NCBI GenBank assembly: GCA_030040295.1 | Contig: JASHTZ010000260.1 | Span: 1 to 6,165 of the forward strand | Direction: 5' to 3' | DNA length: 6,165 nucleotides | Source of the DNA: Terriglobia bacterium | GTDB lineage: Bacteria > Acidobacteriota > Terriglobia > UBA7540 | Part shown: positions 1-5,774 of the stretch, in pieces | Layout: each line of letters begins with the position of its first letter | How positions within the stretch are numbered: the first letter of the stretch is position 1 | Program-made: the position numbers and the translations under genes | Notes under the pieces: model-generated | What the model saw: only the letters and a program-made list of their open reading frames with translations | What the model was told of the DNA's origin: nothing | Databases searched by the model: none

Positions 1-61
1 CTTTGTTCAGGGACTTCTTCGGTACTATGGGCCTGTCCGACTTCCCGTGTTCGTTCGTCAT
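1..61 (-). CDS. ltrA: Group II intron-encoded reverse transcriptase/maturase, N-terminal fragment (truncated by window edge)
   Basis: Only the first 20 codons are inside the window, with no stop before position 1. The peptide reads MTNEHGKSDRPIVPKKSLNK. The 'GKSDRPIVPKKS..NKG' motif is the usual N-terminal leader of bacterial group II intron maturases, ahead of reverse-transcriptase domain RT0. The full protein (usually 400-600 aa) carries RT, maturase (X) and often DNA-binding or endonuclease domains, and it helps the intron RNA splice and move by retrohoming. The start is well fixed: an in-frame TAG lies five codons upstream (76-74). A weak AGGGA lies about 10 nt before the ATG. The start region can be folded into a stem formed by 43-53 and 113-123. 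Whether the rest of the protein is intact cannot be seen. Confidence 0.8.
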   Translation of the reverse strand, partial: MTNEHGKSDRPIVPKKSLNK

Positions 62-123
62 GGGCTTGCGTCCCTAGACTTCCCCATGCGTCCCGAGCGA
101 ATGGGGCTCGGGCGAACACGGGA
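43..123 (-). other. Stem-loop enclosing the maturase start codon (possible domain IVa)
   Basis: Positions 43-53 and 113-123 are perfectly complementary over 11 bp (CCCGTGTTCG core against CGAACACGGG). Inside lies a second hairpin with a 7-bp stem, 92-98 (CCCGAGC) against 106-112 (GCTCGGG), and a 7-nt loop. The maturase ATG (61-59) sits in the enclosed region. In well-studied group II introns the ORF starts in domain IV, and a subdomain (DIVa) holding the translation start is the main maturase binding site and represses translation. Assigning this structure to DIVa is inference; the base pairing itself is seen. Confidence 0.5.
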
Positions 124-316
124 TCTCCCAACTTCCGTACGAGATGTGTCCCGGCGTGCCAGGGTCACAGACCGCGCAAGACTCCAGGAGAGCTCGCCCT
201 GGCGCTCGCCCGGATGTGGCCTTCCGCATAGTGTCAATGCGTCGGCGTCTTGGAGTTTGGGGTATTTCGCGGCTCATTATCCTTGGCCCGCCGTTCCCCC
301 TGTCAACGCTTCGTTG

Positions 317-332
317 CTGGCCTTGCGGCCAG
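317..332 (-). other. GNRA-tetraloop hairpin in intron domain I
   Basis: On the minus strand this reads CTGGCC-GCAA-GGCCAG, a perfect 6-bp stem closed by a GCAA tetraloop. GNRA loops in domain I make the long-range tertiary contacts (receptor docking) that fold group II introns, so this supports a structured RNA here. Which contact it makes cannot be assigned by eye. Confidence 0.65.
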
Positions 333-411
333 GCCCGCATGGCTCGGGGCCGGTGTGGCTCGTTGTGCCTTCACCGTACGACTCTTGCATTCGCTACATC
401 TCGCCAGTATG

Positions 412-427
412 CGGTGCTTGCGCACCG
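412..427 (-). other. Second GNRA-tetraloop hairpin in intron domain I
   Basis: On the minus strand this reads CGGTGC-GCAA-GCACCG, a 6-bp stem with a GCAA tetraloop, about 40 nt from the proposed intron 5' end. Together with the hairpin at 317-332 it indicates a folded catalytic RNA rather than a protein-coding stretch. Confidence 0.6.
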
Positions 428-466
428 GCTGTTGGCGCTGCGACACCTGACACCCTTTTGTCACAC

Positions 467-577
467 CCTCTTGTGTGGCCGTAGATTGTGGCGTTGGCAA
501 TCTCCGCGGCTTGGCGTCTTCGCGCGAGGTGTGTTTCGGTGTCGAGCTTGCACGTACAGCTTTTCGCCGCGAGGCGG
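467..577. other. Intergenic flank (5' exon side of the intron); no gene seen
   Basis: This stretch lies between the proposed intron 5' end and the WD40 promoter. Neither strand gives a recognisable protein fragment, and no tRNA fold is evident. The sequence CACAC-AAGAGG-GTGTG straddles the intron junction and could form a short hairpin. The six or so bases next to the junction would be IBS1 of the intron; I could not find a convincing EBS1 partner. Confidence 0.4.
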
Positions 578-583
578 TAGAAT
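578..583 (+). promoter_or_regulatory. Candidate -10 element of the WD40 gene
   Basis: TAGAAT matches the sigma70 -10 consensus at five of six positions and lies 53 nt before the start codon. No good -35 box stands at 16-18 bp; the best TTGCAC (548-553) is 24 bp away. A small inverted repeat (CCGC-GAG-GCGG, 567-577) sits immediately upstream, and a direct repeat GAATTTC-GAATTTC (584-597) immediately downstream. Confidence 0.35.
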
Positions 584-625
584 GAATTTCGAATTTCTAC
601 TCCGGAAGAACGCCGCCCGGCACGC

Positions 626-629
626 GGAG
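626..629 (+). promoter_or_regulatory. Ribosome binding site of the WD40 gene
   Basis: GGAG stands seven nt before the ATG at 637 and decides this start over the out-of-frame ATG at 644. Confidence 0.6.
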
Positions 630-636
630 ACGATTC

Positions 637-1728
637 ATGCGTTCATGGGTTCGCACCACAATTCTCGCAGTTTTTTTCTCGGCCGCAATTCTGCCGGCCT
701 TGCCCGGCCAGGAACCCGCCCGGCACGAGCCGCGGACGGAAGGGAGAATCATTCGGCTGTTGCAAGGTGGAGTAGCGTCGCCCGCTGCTCCCGCCGGACC
801 GGCAAGGGTCGCGGTTGTCCATTTCACTCTCGACCGCACGCTGAGGACTCCCGTGCAGCCGATTCGCGGCCTGGACTTTGGCAGCAGCTCAGGTGTGCTT
901 GCGGCACTGGGTGGCGACGGCTCGGTGCGCGTCTGGAGGCCGGCTGCCACGGACGATCTCGCGGACATTCCGCGCGTCGAGCACCCCAAGGGCGTCACCT
1001 GCATTGCCGTCAGCCCCGACGGCAAGTGGATCGCTGCCGGCGAATCCTTTGTCAAAGCGAAGGTTTATACCGCCAAGGTTGAGTTATTTGACGCCGCCGG
1101 ATCGCAAGATGTCCGCACGCTCGCGACTCACCATTGGGAAGTTGAAAGTCTGGCGTTCAGCCGCGACGGCCGGTTCCTGGTTTCGAGCAATTGGGACCGC
1201 AAGGTCCGTGTATTCGAGTTTCCTTCGGGCAACCAGGTGCGCGAATTCGAGGCGCAATCGAAGCCGGTCTGCGTGGCCATCAGCCCGGATTCAAAGATCA
1301 TCGCATCCGGCGATATGAGTCCGGCCATCACCCTGTGGGATCGTGAGAGCGGCAAGGAACTTCTGCGGATGTTGGGTCATACCGGCCGCATCTGGAGCCT
1401 GCACTTCAGCCCCGACGGCCAGAAGTTGGTTTCCGCCAGCGCCGACGGCACAATCCGCACGTGGGATGTGGCCACCGGCATGTGTCTCCTCACACTGGGC
1501 GGAAACATGGGCGCCGTGATGTCCGCCGTCTTCAGCCCCGACGGGAAATACGTTGTCTCGGGCAGCGCAGACAACACGGTGCGCTTTTGGGACGCCGCCA
1601 CCGGCCAGAATCTCGAAACCTTTGGAGCTCATTCCAGCGTTTGGCAAGTGGCTTTCAGCGGCGACGGCAAATACCTCGCTGCCGGCTACGCCGACGGGAC
1701 AATTAATATCTGGGAAAAACGGGAATGA
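637..1728 (+). CDS. Exported WD40-repeat protein, single seven-bladed beta-propeller
   Basis: This 363-aa protein is predicted to be exported and to act as a protein-interaction scaffold. Residues 1-24 form a signal peptide (MRSWVR, then a hydrophobic stretch to about 21, cleavage probably near ALPG-Q). A linker of about 45 residues follows. Seven WD40 repeats then fill the rest, ending at roughly 100 (GSVRVW), 152, 194 (VRVFEF), 235 (ITLWD), 278 (TIRTWD), 319 (TVRFWD) and 359 (TINIWE). Several carry the FSPDGK turn and the structural Asp before the terminal strand, as in SADGTIRTWD and SADNTVRFWD. Seven repeats make one closed propeller, so the gene looks complete. The start is supported by GGAG (626-629) seven nt upstream. 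The gene converges on the PEGA gene with 31 nt between the stops. There is no enzymatic motif and the binding partner is unknown. Confidence 0.93.
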   Translation: MRSWVRTTILAVFFSAAILPALPGQEPARHEPRTEGRIIRLLQGGVASPAAPAGPARVAVVHFTLDRTLRTPVQPIRGLDFGSSSGVLAALGGDGSVRVWRPAATDDLADIPRVEHPKGVTCIAVSPDGKWIAAGESFVKAKVYTAKVELFDAAGSQDVRTLATHHWEVESLAFSRDGRFLVSSNWDRKVRVFEFPSGNQVREFEAQSKPVCVAISPDSKIIASGDMSPAITLWDRESGKELLRMLGHTGRIWSLHFSPDGQKLVSASADGTIRTWDVATGMCLLTLGGNMGAVMSAVFSPDGKYVVSGSADNTVRFWDAATGQNLETFGAHSSVWQVAFSGDGKYLAAGYADGTINIWEKRE

Positions 1729-1759
1729 ACCGGGATTTTGGCGGGCGAAACGGGGAATA

Positions 1760-2797
1760 TCAATTTCCCATGGCTTTATAGATGGCCGCGATGATGGCGT
1801 CCCCGGGCACGGGCTGGGATTGTGCATTGAGTGCCGCGAAGTTGTAATTCAATGGGTATCCCTTCTTCACCCGAATGTGAAATCCGTAATAATTGGCCAG
1901 ATATACGGCGTTCTTGGCGACCTGGCTGACCTGCTTCAAGGGAATCTGGAAATTGTGAATTCCATTGTCGGCCTTGTAGATGATCATCCCGTTGCCGACG
2001 GCCATCACCCCCACACAGTAATCCTTGCCGGCCTTGCCGTGATCGTGGGCCACCCGGAAGTAAACGTATCCGGTGTGCGGCATGGGTCTGAGCGTGGGAG
2101 CCGGCTGAGGTTGGGGCGGCAGTTGGGGCTGGGGCTGTTGCGGTTGGGGCTGAGGTTGCTGCGGCTGCGGCGATGGAGAGTTGGGGCTTATTTCCTGCGG
2201 GGGGAGCTGCTTCGGCTGTGACACGATGGGCGCCTGGACCTGCTGGAGTGGGGCCGCGACGGTGACGGTACGTCCTTCTACAAGTGAGACGGTCTCCTCG
2301 TGGTCCTGATAACCGTTCAGCGAAATGCGCACGGTATGACTTCCCGGCGCGAGACGCGTCAGCTTCAGGCGCCCCTCGGGACTGGTGGTTCCCATCGGCT
2401 CATCGTCAACGTACACTTGGCTCTCGCCGGGATTTGACTCGATCATGAGGACGGGGGGAGAGGCAGGGGGCGAGGGGTGCGCGGGCGGCGTCGATAGGGC
2501 AACTGGAGCGGGCGCGAGCGATCGCAACGTGCGGATCAGGTCTTCCGTTCCTCCCGCGTCACGGATGTCCTTTTCCACTGCGGGAGTGACTTGAAAGGAG
2601 ATGCCCGCCTTCCGCGCCTCGTCCGCCACCTGGCTGCTGGGCACATCACCTGTCAAAAGGTCGATGACGTCCTGCTTGGTAAGTTTCCTGGTGCTTCTTT
2701 GTGCATTCGCTTGGGGTGAAATCAGGGCAATGCCGGCTCCCATCACCAGGAGCGCGAGAAACCTGAGGGCGCGCCTCTTTCCTGATTTCAAACACAT
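1760..2797 (-). CDS. Exported PEGA-domain protein with Pro/Gln-rich linker and an unassigned C-terminal domain
   Basis: This is a 345-aa exported protein, probably working with the kinase encoded just upstream. Starting at 2797 gives a clean signal peptide: basic KSGKRR, hydrophobic core to about 27, and an ANA-Q cleavage site at 32/33. GAGG (2810-2807) lies nine nt upstream. An ATG at 2923 in the same frame would bury the signal peptide and overlap the kinase, so I reject it. Domains: residues 33-97, a charged helical module starting LTKQDVIDLLTGDVPSSQVA, which I associate with acidobacterial signalling proteins; 119-186, a PEGA domain (NPGESQVYVDDEPMGTT, then APGSHTVRISLNGYQ), a beta fold often found in the outer part of bacterial kinases; 189-240, a Pro/Gln repeat linker; 243-345, a conserved-looking domain with HDHG (251-254), one Cys (261) and NYNF (317-320), of unknown function. 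The gene has its own promoter in the 97-nt gap after the kinase. Confidence 0.88.
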   Translation of the reverse strand: MCLKSGKRRALRFLALLVMGAGIALISPQANAQRSTRKLTKQDVIDLLTGDVPSSQVADEARKAGISFQVTPAVEKDIRDAGGTEDLIRTLRSLAPAPVALSTPPAHPSPPASPPVLMIESNPGESQVYVDDEPMGTTSPEGRLKLTRLAPGSHTVRISLNGYQDHEETVSLVEGRTVTVAAPLQQVQAPIVSQPKQLPPQEISPNSPSPQPQQPQPQPQQPQPQLPPQPQPAPTLRPMPHTGYVYFRVAHDHGKAGKDYCVGVMAVGNGMIIYKADNGIHNFQIPLKQVSQVAKNAVYLANYYGFHIRVKKGYPLNYNFAALNAQSQPVPGDAIIAAIYKAMGN

Positions 2798-2806
2798 CCG
2801 CCAATG

Positions 2807-2810
2807 CCTC
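2807..2810 (-). promoter_or_regulatory. Ribosome binding site of the PEGA gene
   Basis: GAGG on the minus strand, nine nt before the ATG at 2797. It supports this internal ATG over the upstream one at 2923. Confidence 0.55.
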
Positions 2811-2828
2811 GGGGAATAGACTCGCTTT

Positions 2829-2857
2829 TTTATATCGCTAAGGGGAGGGCGCGTCAA
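2829..2857 (-). promoter_or_regulatory. Sigma70-type promoter of the PEGA gene
   Basis: On the minus strand, TTGACG (2857-2852) and TATAAA (2834-2829) are separated by exactly 17 bp; each box matches consensus at five of six positions. Transcription would start near 2822, giving a leader of about 25 nt that contains the GAGG ribosome binding site. It lies wholly in the gap between the kinase stop and the PEGA start, so the PEGA gene need not depend on kinase transcription. Confidence 0.7.
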
Positions 2858-2894
2858 GACCGCACCAGGGATCAATCCAGGCAAGCTGAAGCTG

Positions 2895-4628
2895 CTATTC
2901 CGCCCCGCACTTATGATTCTCATGCAGAATCGCGTTTTCGTTCTTGCAGGCTTTTATGGTTTCGTCGAGCAGGCGGCGAAATTCGGGGTTGCTGGGGTCA
3001 AGTTTCAAGCCTTGACGGTACTGGTCAATGGCTCCATCGTACTCGCCGCGGTTATAGAGAAACTGTCCCATGGTAAATATCCCTTTGATTGTCTTAGGAT
3101 CAACCGTGGAAGCTGTGGTCGTTACGGCGGGCGGCAGGTTCGAGGTTGTGGAGGTGTGCCGGGGCCTTGGCGCGGGGGGGGTTGTCTGGGTGACAGGCGT
3201 GGAAACCGGCTCAGGATTCTGTACAGAAGTGGAAGTTACGGGATTCGTACTAGTTTGGGTCGCAGGCGGCTGAGTAGCGTCCTGCGTGGGAGAAGGTGCA
3301 GGATTAGGGTTTGAGATCGGCTCAGTCATCTGCACCGGCTCTGGCGATTGGTTCGTGTGGCGTGTCGCAATGTACAATCCTCCGCCCCCAATCCCAACCA
3401 GCAGCACCACCAGGCCGACCCACAATCCCCAATGGGATTCGGGAGGCTGTGGGCGCAGGGGAGGGGCCACAACCTGAGGCTGCAACTGCGGGCGGGGAAC
3501 AGGCGCAGGCCTGGGTGGCTCCGCCGGCCGAACGGCTGGTGGCGGCGTAGCCACGCGGGGCGGAACGGCGATCGGCGACGTCATATGATCACTAACCTTG
3601 GGAGCCCGGTTATCGGTTGCGGGAATCAAATCATCCGGCGTCAGGACACGCGTCTTCCCCGGGCTCATCATGTCCTGGTCAATCTTGTCAATCTCTTGAA
3701 TGAGCACGCGGGCGGAAGCCGGACGCAGGTCGCGATTCTTTTCCAGCAGACGCATCGTAAGGTTAGCTACGTTCTCGGGGACTTGCAGCTCCGGATGAAG
3801 GTCACGGATGGGAGCCGGGGCTTTTTGCATGTGGGCCAGCAGCATTTCCATGGTGGTGTCGGCACGGAATGGCAGGTCCGCGGTCAGCATCTGGTACATC
3901 ACGATTCCAAGGGAGTAAAGGTCGGCGCGTCCGTCCAATTCATCTCCGCGCTTGCCCATGGCCTGCTCGGGCGACATGTACTGAGGCGTGCCAATCACCA
4001 CGCCGGCGCCCGTCAAGGTCATTCCTGCGGCGTCGCCCATGCGCGCCTCTTTAACCTTGGCGATGCCGAAGTCAAGAACCTTCACCATTTCGCCTTCCGG
4101 TGTGTCCACCAGCGCGATGTTGTCTGGTTTAATATCGCGATGAACCATACCCAGCTTATGGGCGGCTTCCAGCGCGCTTGCGGCCTGCTTGATGATGGGC
4201 AGCACGCGTTGAAAAGGCAGCGGCCCCTCTTCGCGAATGAGCTTCTTGAGGCTCTTGCCCTCAATGAACTCCATCACGATGAAGGGACGGCCGTCCTCAG
4301 CCTCATCGATGTCGTCAACACGAACGGCGTTGGGATGTTGAAGACGGCGGGTGATGACTGCTTCGTGCTTGAATCGCTTGACGAAGAGATCGTCGCTGAG
4401 AAGTTCGGGGGCAATCACCTTGATCGCCCGCATTTCATCGAATGCCAGGTGCAGCGCTTTATAGACCGAGCCCATGCCGCCCTGACCCACCTTGGCCAAA
4501 AGGCGGTATTTTCCGCGGAGGATACTACCCTCTGTCCAGATGCCGGTTTCCTGCAGCGGCGAGCCATCGGCCGGACAAATTGCGTAATTATTTGGATAGC
4601 TCGATTGGCACGTCGGGCAAGTCTTCAT
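2895..4628 (-). CDS. Membrane-anchored Ser/Thr protein kinase (Hanks type) with zinc-ribbon-like N-terminus and extracytoplasmic TPR
   Basis: This 577-aa transmembrane kinase phosphorylates Ser/Thr of cytoplasmic partners. The start at 4628 has GGGAG four nt upstream and yields an N-terminal CPTC...CPADG segment (Cys 4, 7, 18); a further upstream ATG (4703) would add 25 unrelated residues. Kinase domain, about 41-316: glycine loop GQGGMGSVY, ATP-binding Lys70 (AIKVI), Glu89, HRDIKPDN with catalytic Asp165 and Asn170, DFG at 186-188, and GTPQYMSPEQ ending the activation segment (SPE 219-221). All catalytic residues are present, and it is an RD kinase. A Pro-rich juxtamembrane stretch (about 350-398) leads to one membrane helix (400-422). 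Outside follow a Pro/Thr/Ser-rich linker (about 425-510) and one TPR near 516-550 (FLYNRGEYDGAIDQYRQGL, LDPSNPEF). The TPR may sense a ligand or partner, which is inference. The PEGA gene lies downstream. Confidence 0.96.
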   Translation of the reverse strand: MKTCPTCQSSYPNNYAICPADGSPLQETGIWTEGSILRGKYRLLAKVGQGGMGSVYKALHLAFDEMRAIKVIAPELLSDDLFVKRFKHEAVITRRLQHPNAVRVDDIDEAEDGRPFIVMEFIEGKSLKKLIREEGPLPFQRVLPIIKQAASALEAAHKLGMVHRDIKPDNIALVDTPEGEMVKVLDFGIAKVKEARMGDAAGMTLTGAGVVIGTPQYMSPEQAMGKRGDELDGRADLYSLGIVMYQMLTADLPFRADTTMEMLLAHMQKAPAPIRDLHPELQVPENVANLTMRLLEKNRDLRPASARVLIQEIDKIDQDMMSPGKTRVLTPDDLIPATDNRAPKVSDHMTSPIAVPPRVATPPPAVRPAEPPRPAPVPRPQLQPQVVAPPLRPQPPESHWGLWVGLVVLLVGIGGGGLYIATRHTNQSPEPVQMTEPISNPNPAPSPTQDATQPPATQTSTNPVTSTSVQNPEPVSTPVTQTTPPAPRPRHTSTTSNLPPAVTTTASTVDPKTIKGIFTMGQFLYNRGEYDGAIDQYRQGLKLDPSNPEFRRLLDETIKACKNENAILHENHKCGAE

Positions 4629-4657
4629 GTCGCTCCCGTCGACACAATATCGGGCAG

Positions 4658-4666
4658 AGTATATCA
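4658..4666 (-). promoter_or_regulatory. Extended -10 promoter candidate of the kinase gene
   Basis: The minus strand reads TGATATACT: a TG one base before TATACT (five of six to TATAAT). Initiation would be near 4651, leaving a leader of about 23 nt with the GGGAG ribosome binding site. No convincing -35 box is present at 17 bp, which is tolerated by extended -10 promoters. Confidence 0.45.
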
Positions 4667-4736
4667 CGAGCGGGCAAGAATCGTACCGGCCCGGTGCGCT
4701 CACCTTCCAGATTGAGTCATGCCTTTTGCCGCCGCG

Positions 4737-4937
4737 TTACTGGCCACGCAGACGCCCGAAGGGGATAGGCGCGCGATACTCCCAATCCGCCGTGGCGCTG
4801 CTCTTGTACCGGTAGAGCTTGCAGACCTCGCAAACTTGCGCCACAACGTAAGGGCTTTCCTGGTCCCGCCACTGATGATGGCAGGAGCCGGCAAAAGGCT
4901 TCTTTTGCTCCGGCAACTCGAAATGTTCTATGCTCAT
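4737..4937 (-). CDS. Small CHH/CxxC putative metal-binding protein of unknown function
   Basis: This is a 66-aa cytoplasmic protein I do not recognise by name. It has no signal peptide or membrane segment. It carries Cys19-His20-His21 followed 14 residues later by Cys36-x-x-Cys39 (CEVCKLYRY), a spacing that could bind one zinc ion, and several aromatic residues (Trp23, Tyr30, Tyr42, Tyr44, Trp52, Tyr54). Codon choice looks coding, with Cys, Trp and His kept in clusters as in real zinc ribbons; two alternative frames across the same bases give Arg/Ala-rich, less protein-like products. The start follows a very AT-rich segment with only a weak AGG about 12 nt upstream. It lies between the glycosyltransferase (67 nt gap) and the kinase (108 nt gap) on the same strand. 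Fairly likely to be real; function open. Confidence 0.6.
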   Translation of the reverse strand: MSIEHFELPEQKKPFAGSCHHQWRDQESPYVVAQVCEVCKLYRYKSSATADWEYRAPIPFGRLRGQ

Positions 4938-4978
4938 TAGTAATATAACCTGTTTTAATATTGATAAATTTTAACACG
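4938..4978 (-). promoter_or_regulatory. AT-rich leader/promoter region of the 66-aa gene
   Basis: About 40 bases that are almost entirely A/T in an otherwise GC-rich window. The minus strand contains TATATT (4948-4943) and repeated TTAAAA and ATTAAAA motifs. It probably holds the promoter of the small gene, and possibly an UP-like element, but I cannot pick out a clear -35/-10 pair. The TATATT would leave almost no leader before the ATG. Confidence 0.35.
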
Positions 4979-5004
4979 GTTCCTTTCAGTTCTCACTCGC
5001 GGGA

Positions 5005-5766
5005 TCAGCCCGATTCCTGCTCCGCCTCCTGCCGGCTTCCTGCCGGCTTATCGTACCGGCCCGCCAACGCCCGCCAGCGGAGCGCCATCAGGTCTAGCGT
5101 CATGTGCGTCGAGTCACGCAGATAATGCACCTTGGTGTCCGGGCTGTGATTCCAGCGCACCGGGACCTCCAAGACCGTTCCCCCCTGGCGGCGGATCAGG
5201 AAAAGTATTTCGGGATCAAAGCCGAACCTTTCGACGCGCTGGAGCTCGAATGCCCGGCGCGTGGTTTCACCCCGGAAGAGTTTGAAACCGCACTGCGTAT
5301 CGCTGATGTCGAGGCCGGTGAACGTCCGAACCAGCAAGTTGAAGAATCGCCCGCCCCATTCACGAAAATGCGATTGGTGGACGCCAATCAATTCCCGCCG
5401 CAGCGCCCGCGACCCCACCACCGCGTCGGCACGAGACGAAATCATAATTTCCAAAAGTTTGGTCGCCTCCTCAATGGGAGCGGAGAGGTCAGCATCAGTA
5501 AAGAGTATAAATTCGCCACGCGCTTCAAGTACGCCGCGGCGGACCGAAAACCCTTTGCCCCGATTGCGGACGTTGCGGATGGCACGCACTCCCGGCGTCC
5601 GCTCTGCCACTTCCGCCGTGTCATCAGCCGACCCGTCATCCACAACAATGAGTTCGCTGGAAAATCCCCTGCCTCGAAGATAATTCTGGATTTCTTCCAG
5701 AGCGCGGCCGATACATCGACCCTCATTGTAAGCGGGAACCACGACGCTGAAATAAGGCCGGAGCAT
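5005..5766 (-). CDS. Family 2 glycosyltransferase, dolichyl/polyprenyl-phosphate glucosyltransferase (ALG5)-like
   Basis: This 253-aa enzyme should transfer a sugar from a nucleotide-sugar donor to a polyprenyl-phosphate lipid on the inner face of the membrane, feeding glycan or cell-envelope modification. GT-A signatures run in order: VVPAYNE (9-15), VVDDGSADDT (41-50) for nucleotide binding, NRGKG (68-72), the metal-binding DADLS (91-95), GSR (118-120) and DTQCGFKLF (156-164). The last is the hallmark I associate with ALG5/DPG-synthase-type enzymes rather than general GT2. Length fits the soluble catalytic core; unlike some relatives it has no N-terminal anchor and no C-terminal membrane helices. 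The last residues come from an 11-bp tandem duplication (CCTGCCGGCTT twice, about 5025-5046). There is no Shine-Dalgarno sequence before the ATG, and an extended -10 box lies only eight nt upstream. The sugar and lipid specificity cannot be read from sequence. Confidence 0.93.
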   Translation of the reverse strand: MLRPYFSVVVPAYNEGRCIGRALEEIQNYLRGRGFSSELIVVDDGSADDTAEVAERTPGVRAIRNVRNRGKGFSVRRGVLEARGEFILFTDADLSAPIEEATKLLEIMISSRADAVVGSRALRRELIGVHQSHFREWGGRFFNLLVRTFTGLDISDTQCGFKLFRGETTRRAFELQRVERFGFDPEILFLIRRQGGTVLEVPVRWNHSPDTKVHYLRDSTHMTLDLMALRWRALAGRYDKPAGSRQEAEQESG

Positions 5767-5774
5767 TGGGGAAG

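Larger units (their letters stand above)
1..466 (-). mobile_element. Group II intron, 5' portion (RNA domains upstream of the ORF plus start of the maturase ORF)
   Basis: A self-splicing retroelement read on the minus strand, cut by the left window edge, so its 3' part (rest of the maturase, domains V and VI) is not seen. The minus strand from 466 starts GTGTGAC, which fits the GUGYG 5' consensus of group II introns. Downstream come blocks I recognise from bacterial group II introns with an ORF: a 'GGCGAGATGTAGCGAATGCA' block (about 403-384), 'GAGCCACACCGGCCCCGAGCC' around 362-342, and 'GACAGGGGGAACGGCGGGCC' at about 305-286, followed by a GAGCCGCGAAATACCCC block. Two hairpins with GCAA tetraloops lie in the domain I region. 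The element ends in the window with an ORF starting MTNEHGKSDRPIVPKK, typical of intron-encoded reverse transcriptases. It lies antisense to the WD40 gene and outside any recognisable gene. The element type is secure; the exact 5' boundary is less so. Confidence 0.85.

Noticed and set aside
74..340. An 88-codon open frame on the minus strand
   Set aside because: It falls inside the structured RNA part of the group II intron and ends at the TAG just before the maturase start.
467..474. IBS1/EBS1 pairing for the intron
   Set aside because: I looked for a complement of the AAGAGG next to the junction in the intron's domain I region and found no match long enough to trust.
144..1082. A 312-codon open frame on the plus strand across the left part of the window
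   Set aside because: It runs through the intron RNA and then out of frame through the WD40 gene; the product is Arg/Ser/Cys-rich with no domain.
1753..1769. Possible bidirectional terminator GGGAA...TTCCC between the convergent genes
   Set aside because: A 5-bp stem with a 7-nt loop and no T-run on either side; it also overlaps the PEGA stop codon. Too weak to annotate.
2798..2923. An upstream start for the PEGA protein at 2923
   Set aside because: It would overlap the kinase end and bury a clear signal peptide; the promoter and ribosome binding site both lie downstream of it.
3348..4715. A 455-codon open frame on the plus strand
   Set aside because: It lies wholly antisense to the kinase, whose catalytic motifs are all intact. 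The plus-strand product has no recognisable domain; it is open only because of the kinase's codon use.
4717..4977. An 86-codon minus-strand frame overlapping the 66-aa gene
   Set aside because: It lacks the Cys/His pattern and its product is Arg/Ala/Gly-rich, as expected of a frame shadow.
4680..5063. Identical 14-mer ATCGTACCGGCCCG at 4680-4693 and 5050-5063
   Set aside because: One copy is within the glycosyltransferase coding region and one between genes. A match of this length in 6 kb of GC-rich DNA is only mildly unexpected and neither copy has a repeat partner or inverted arms.
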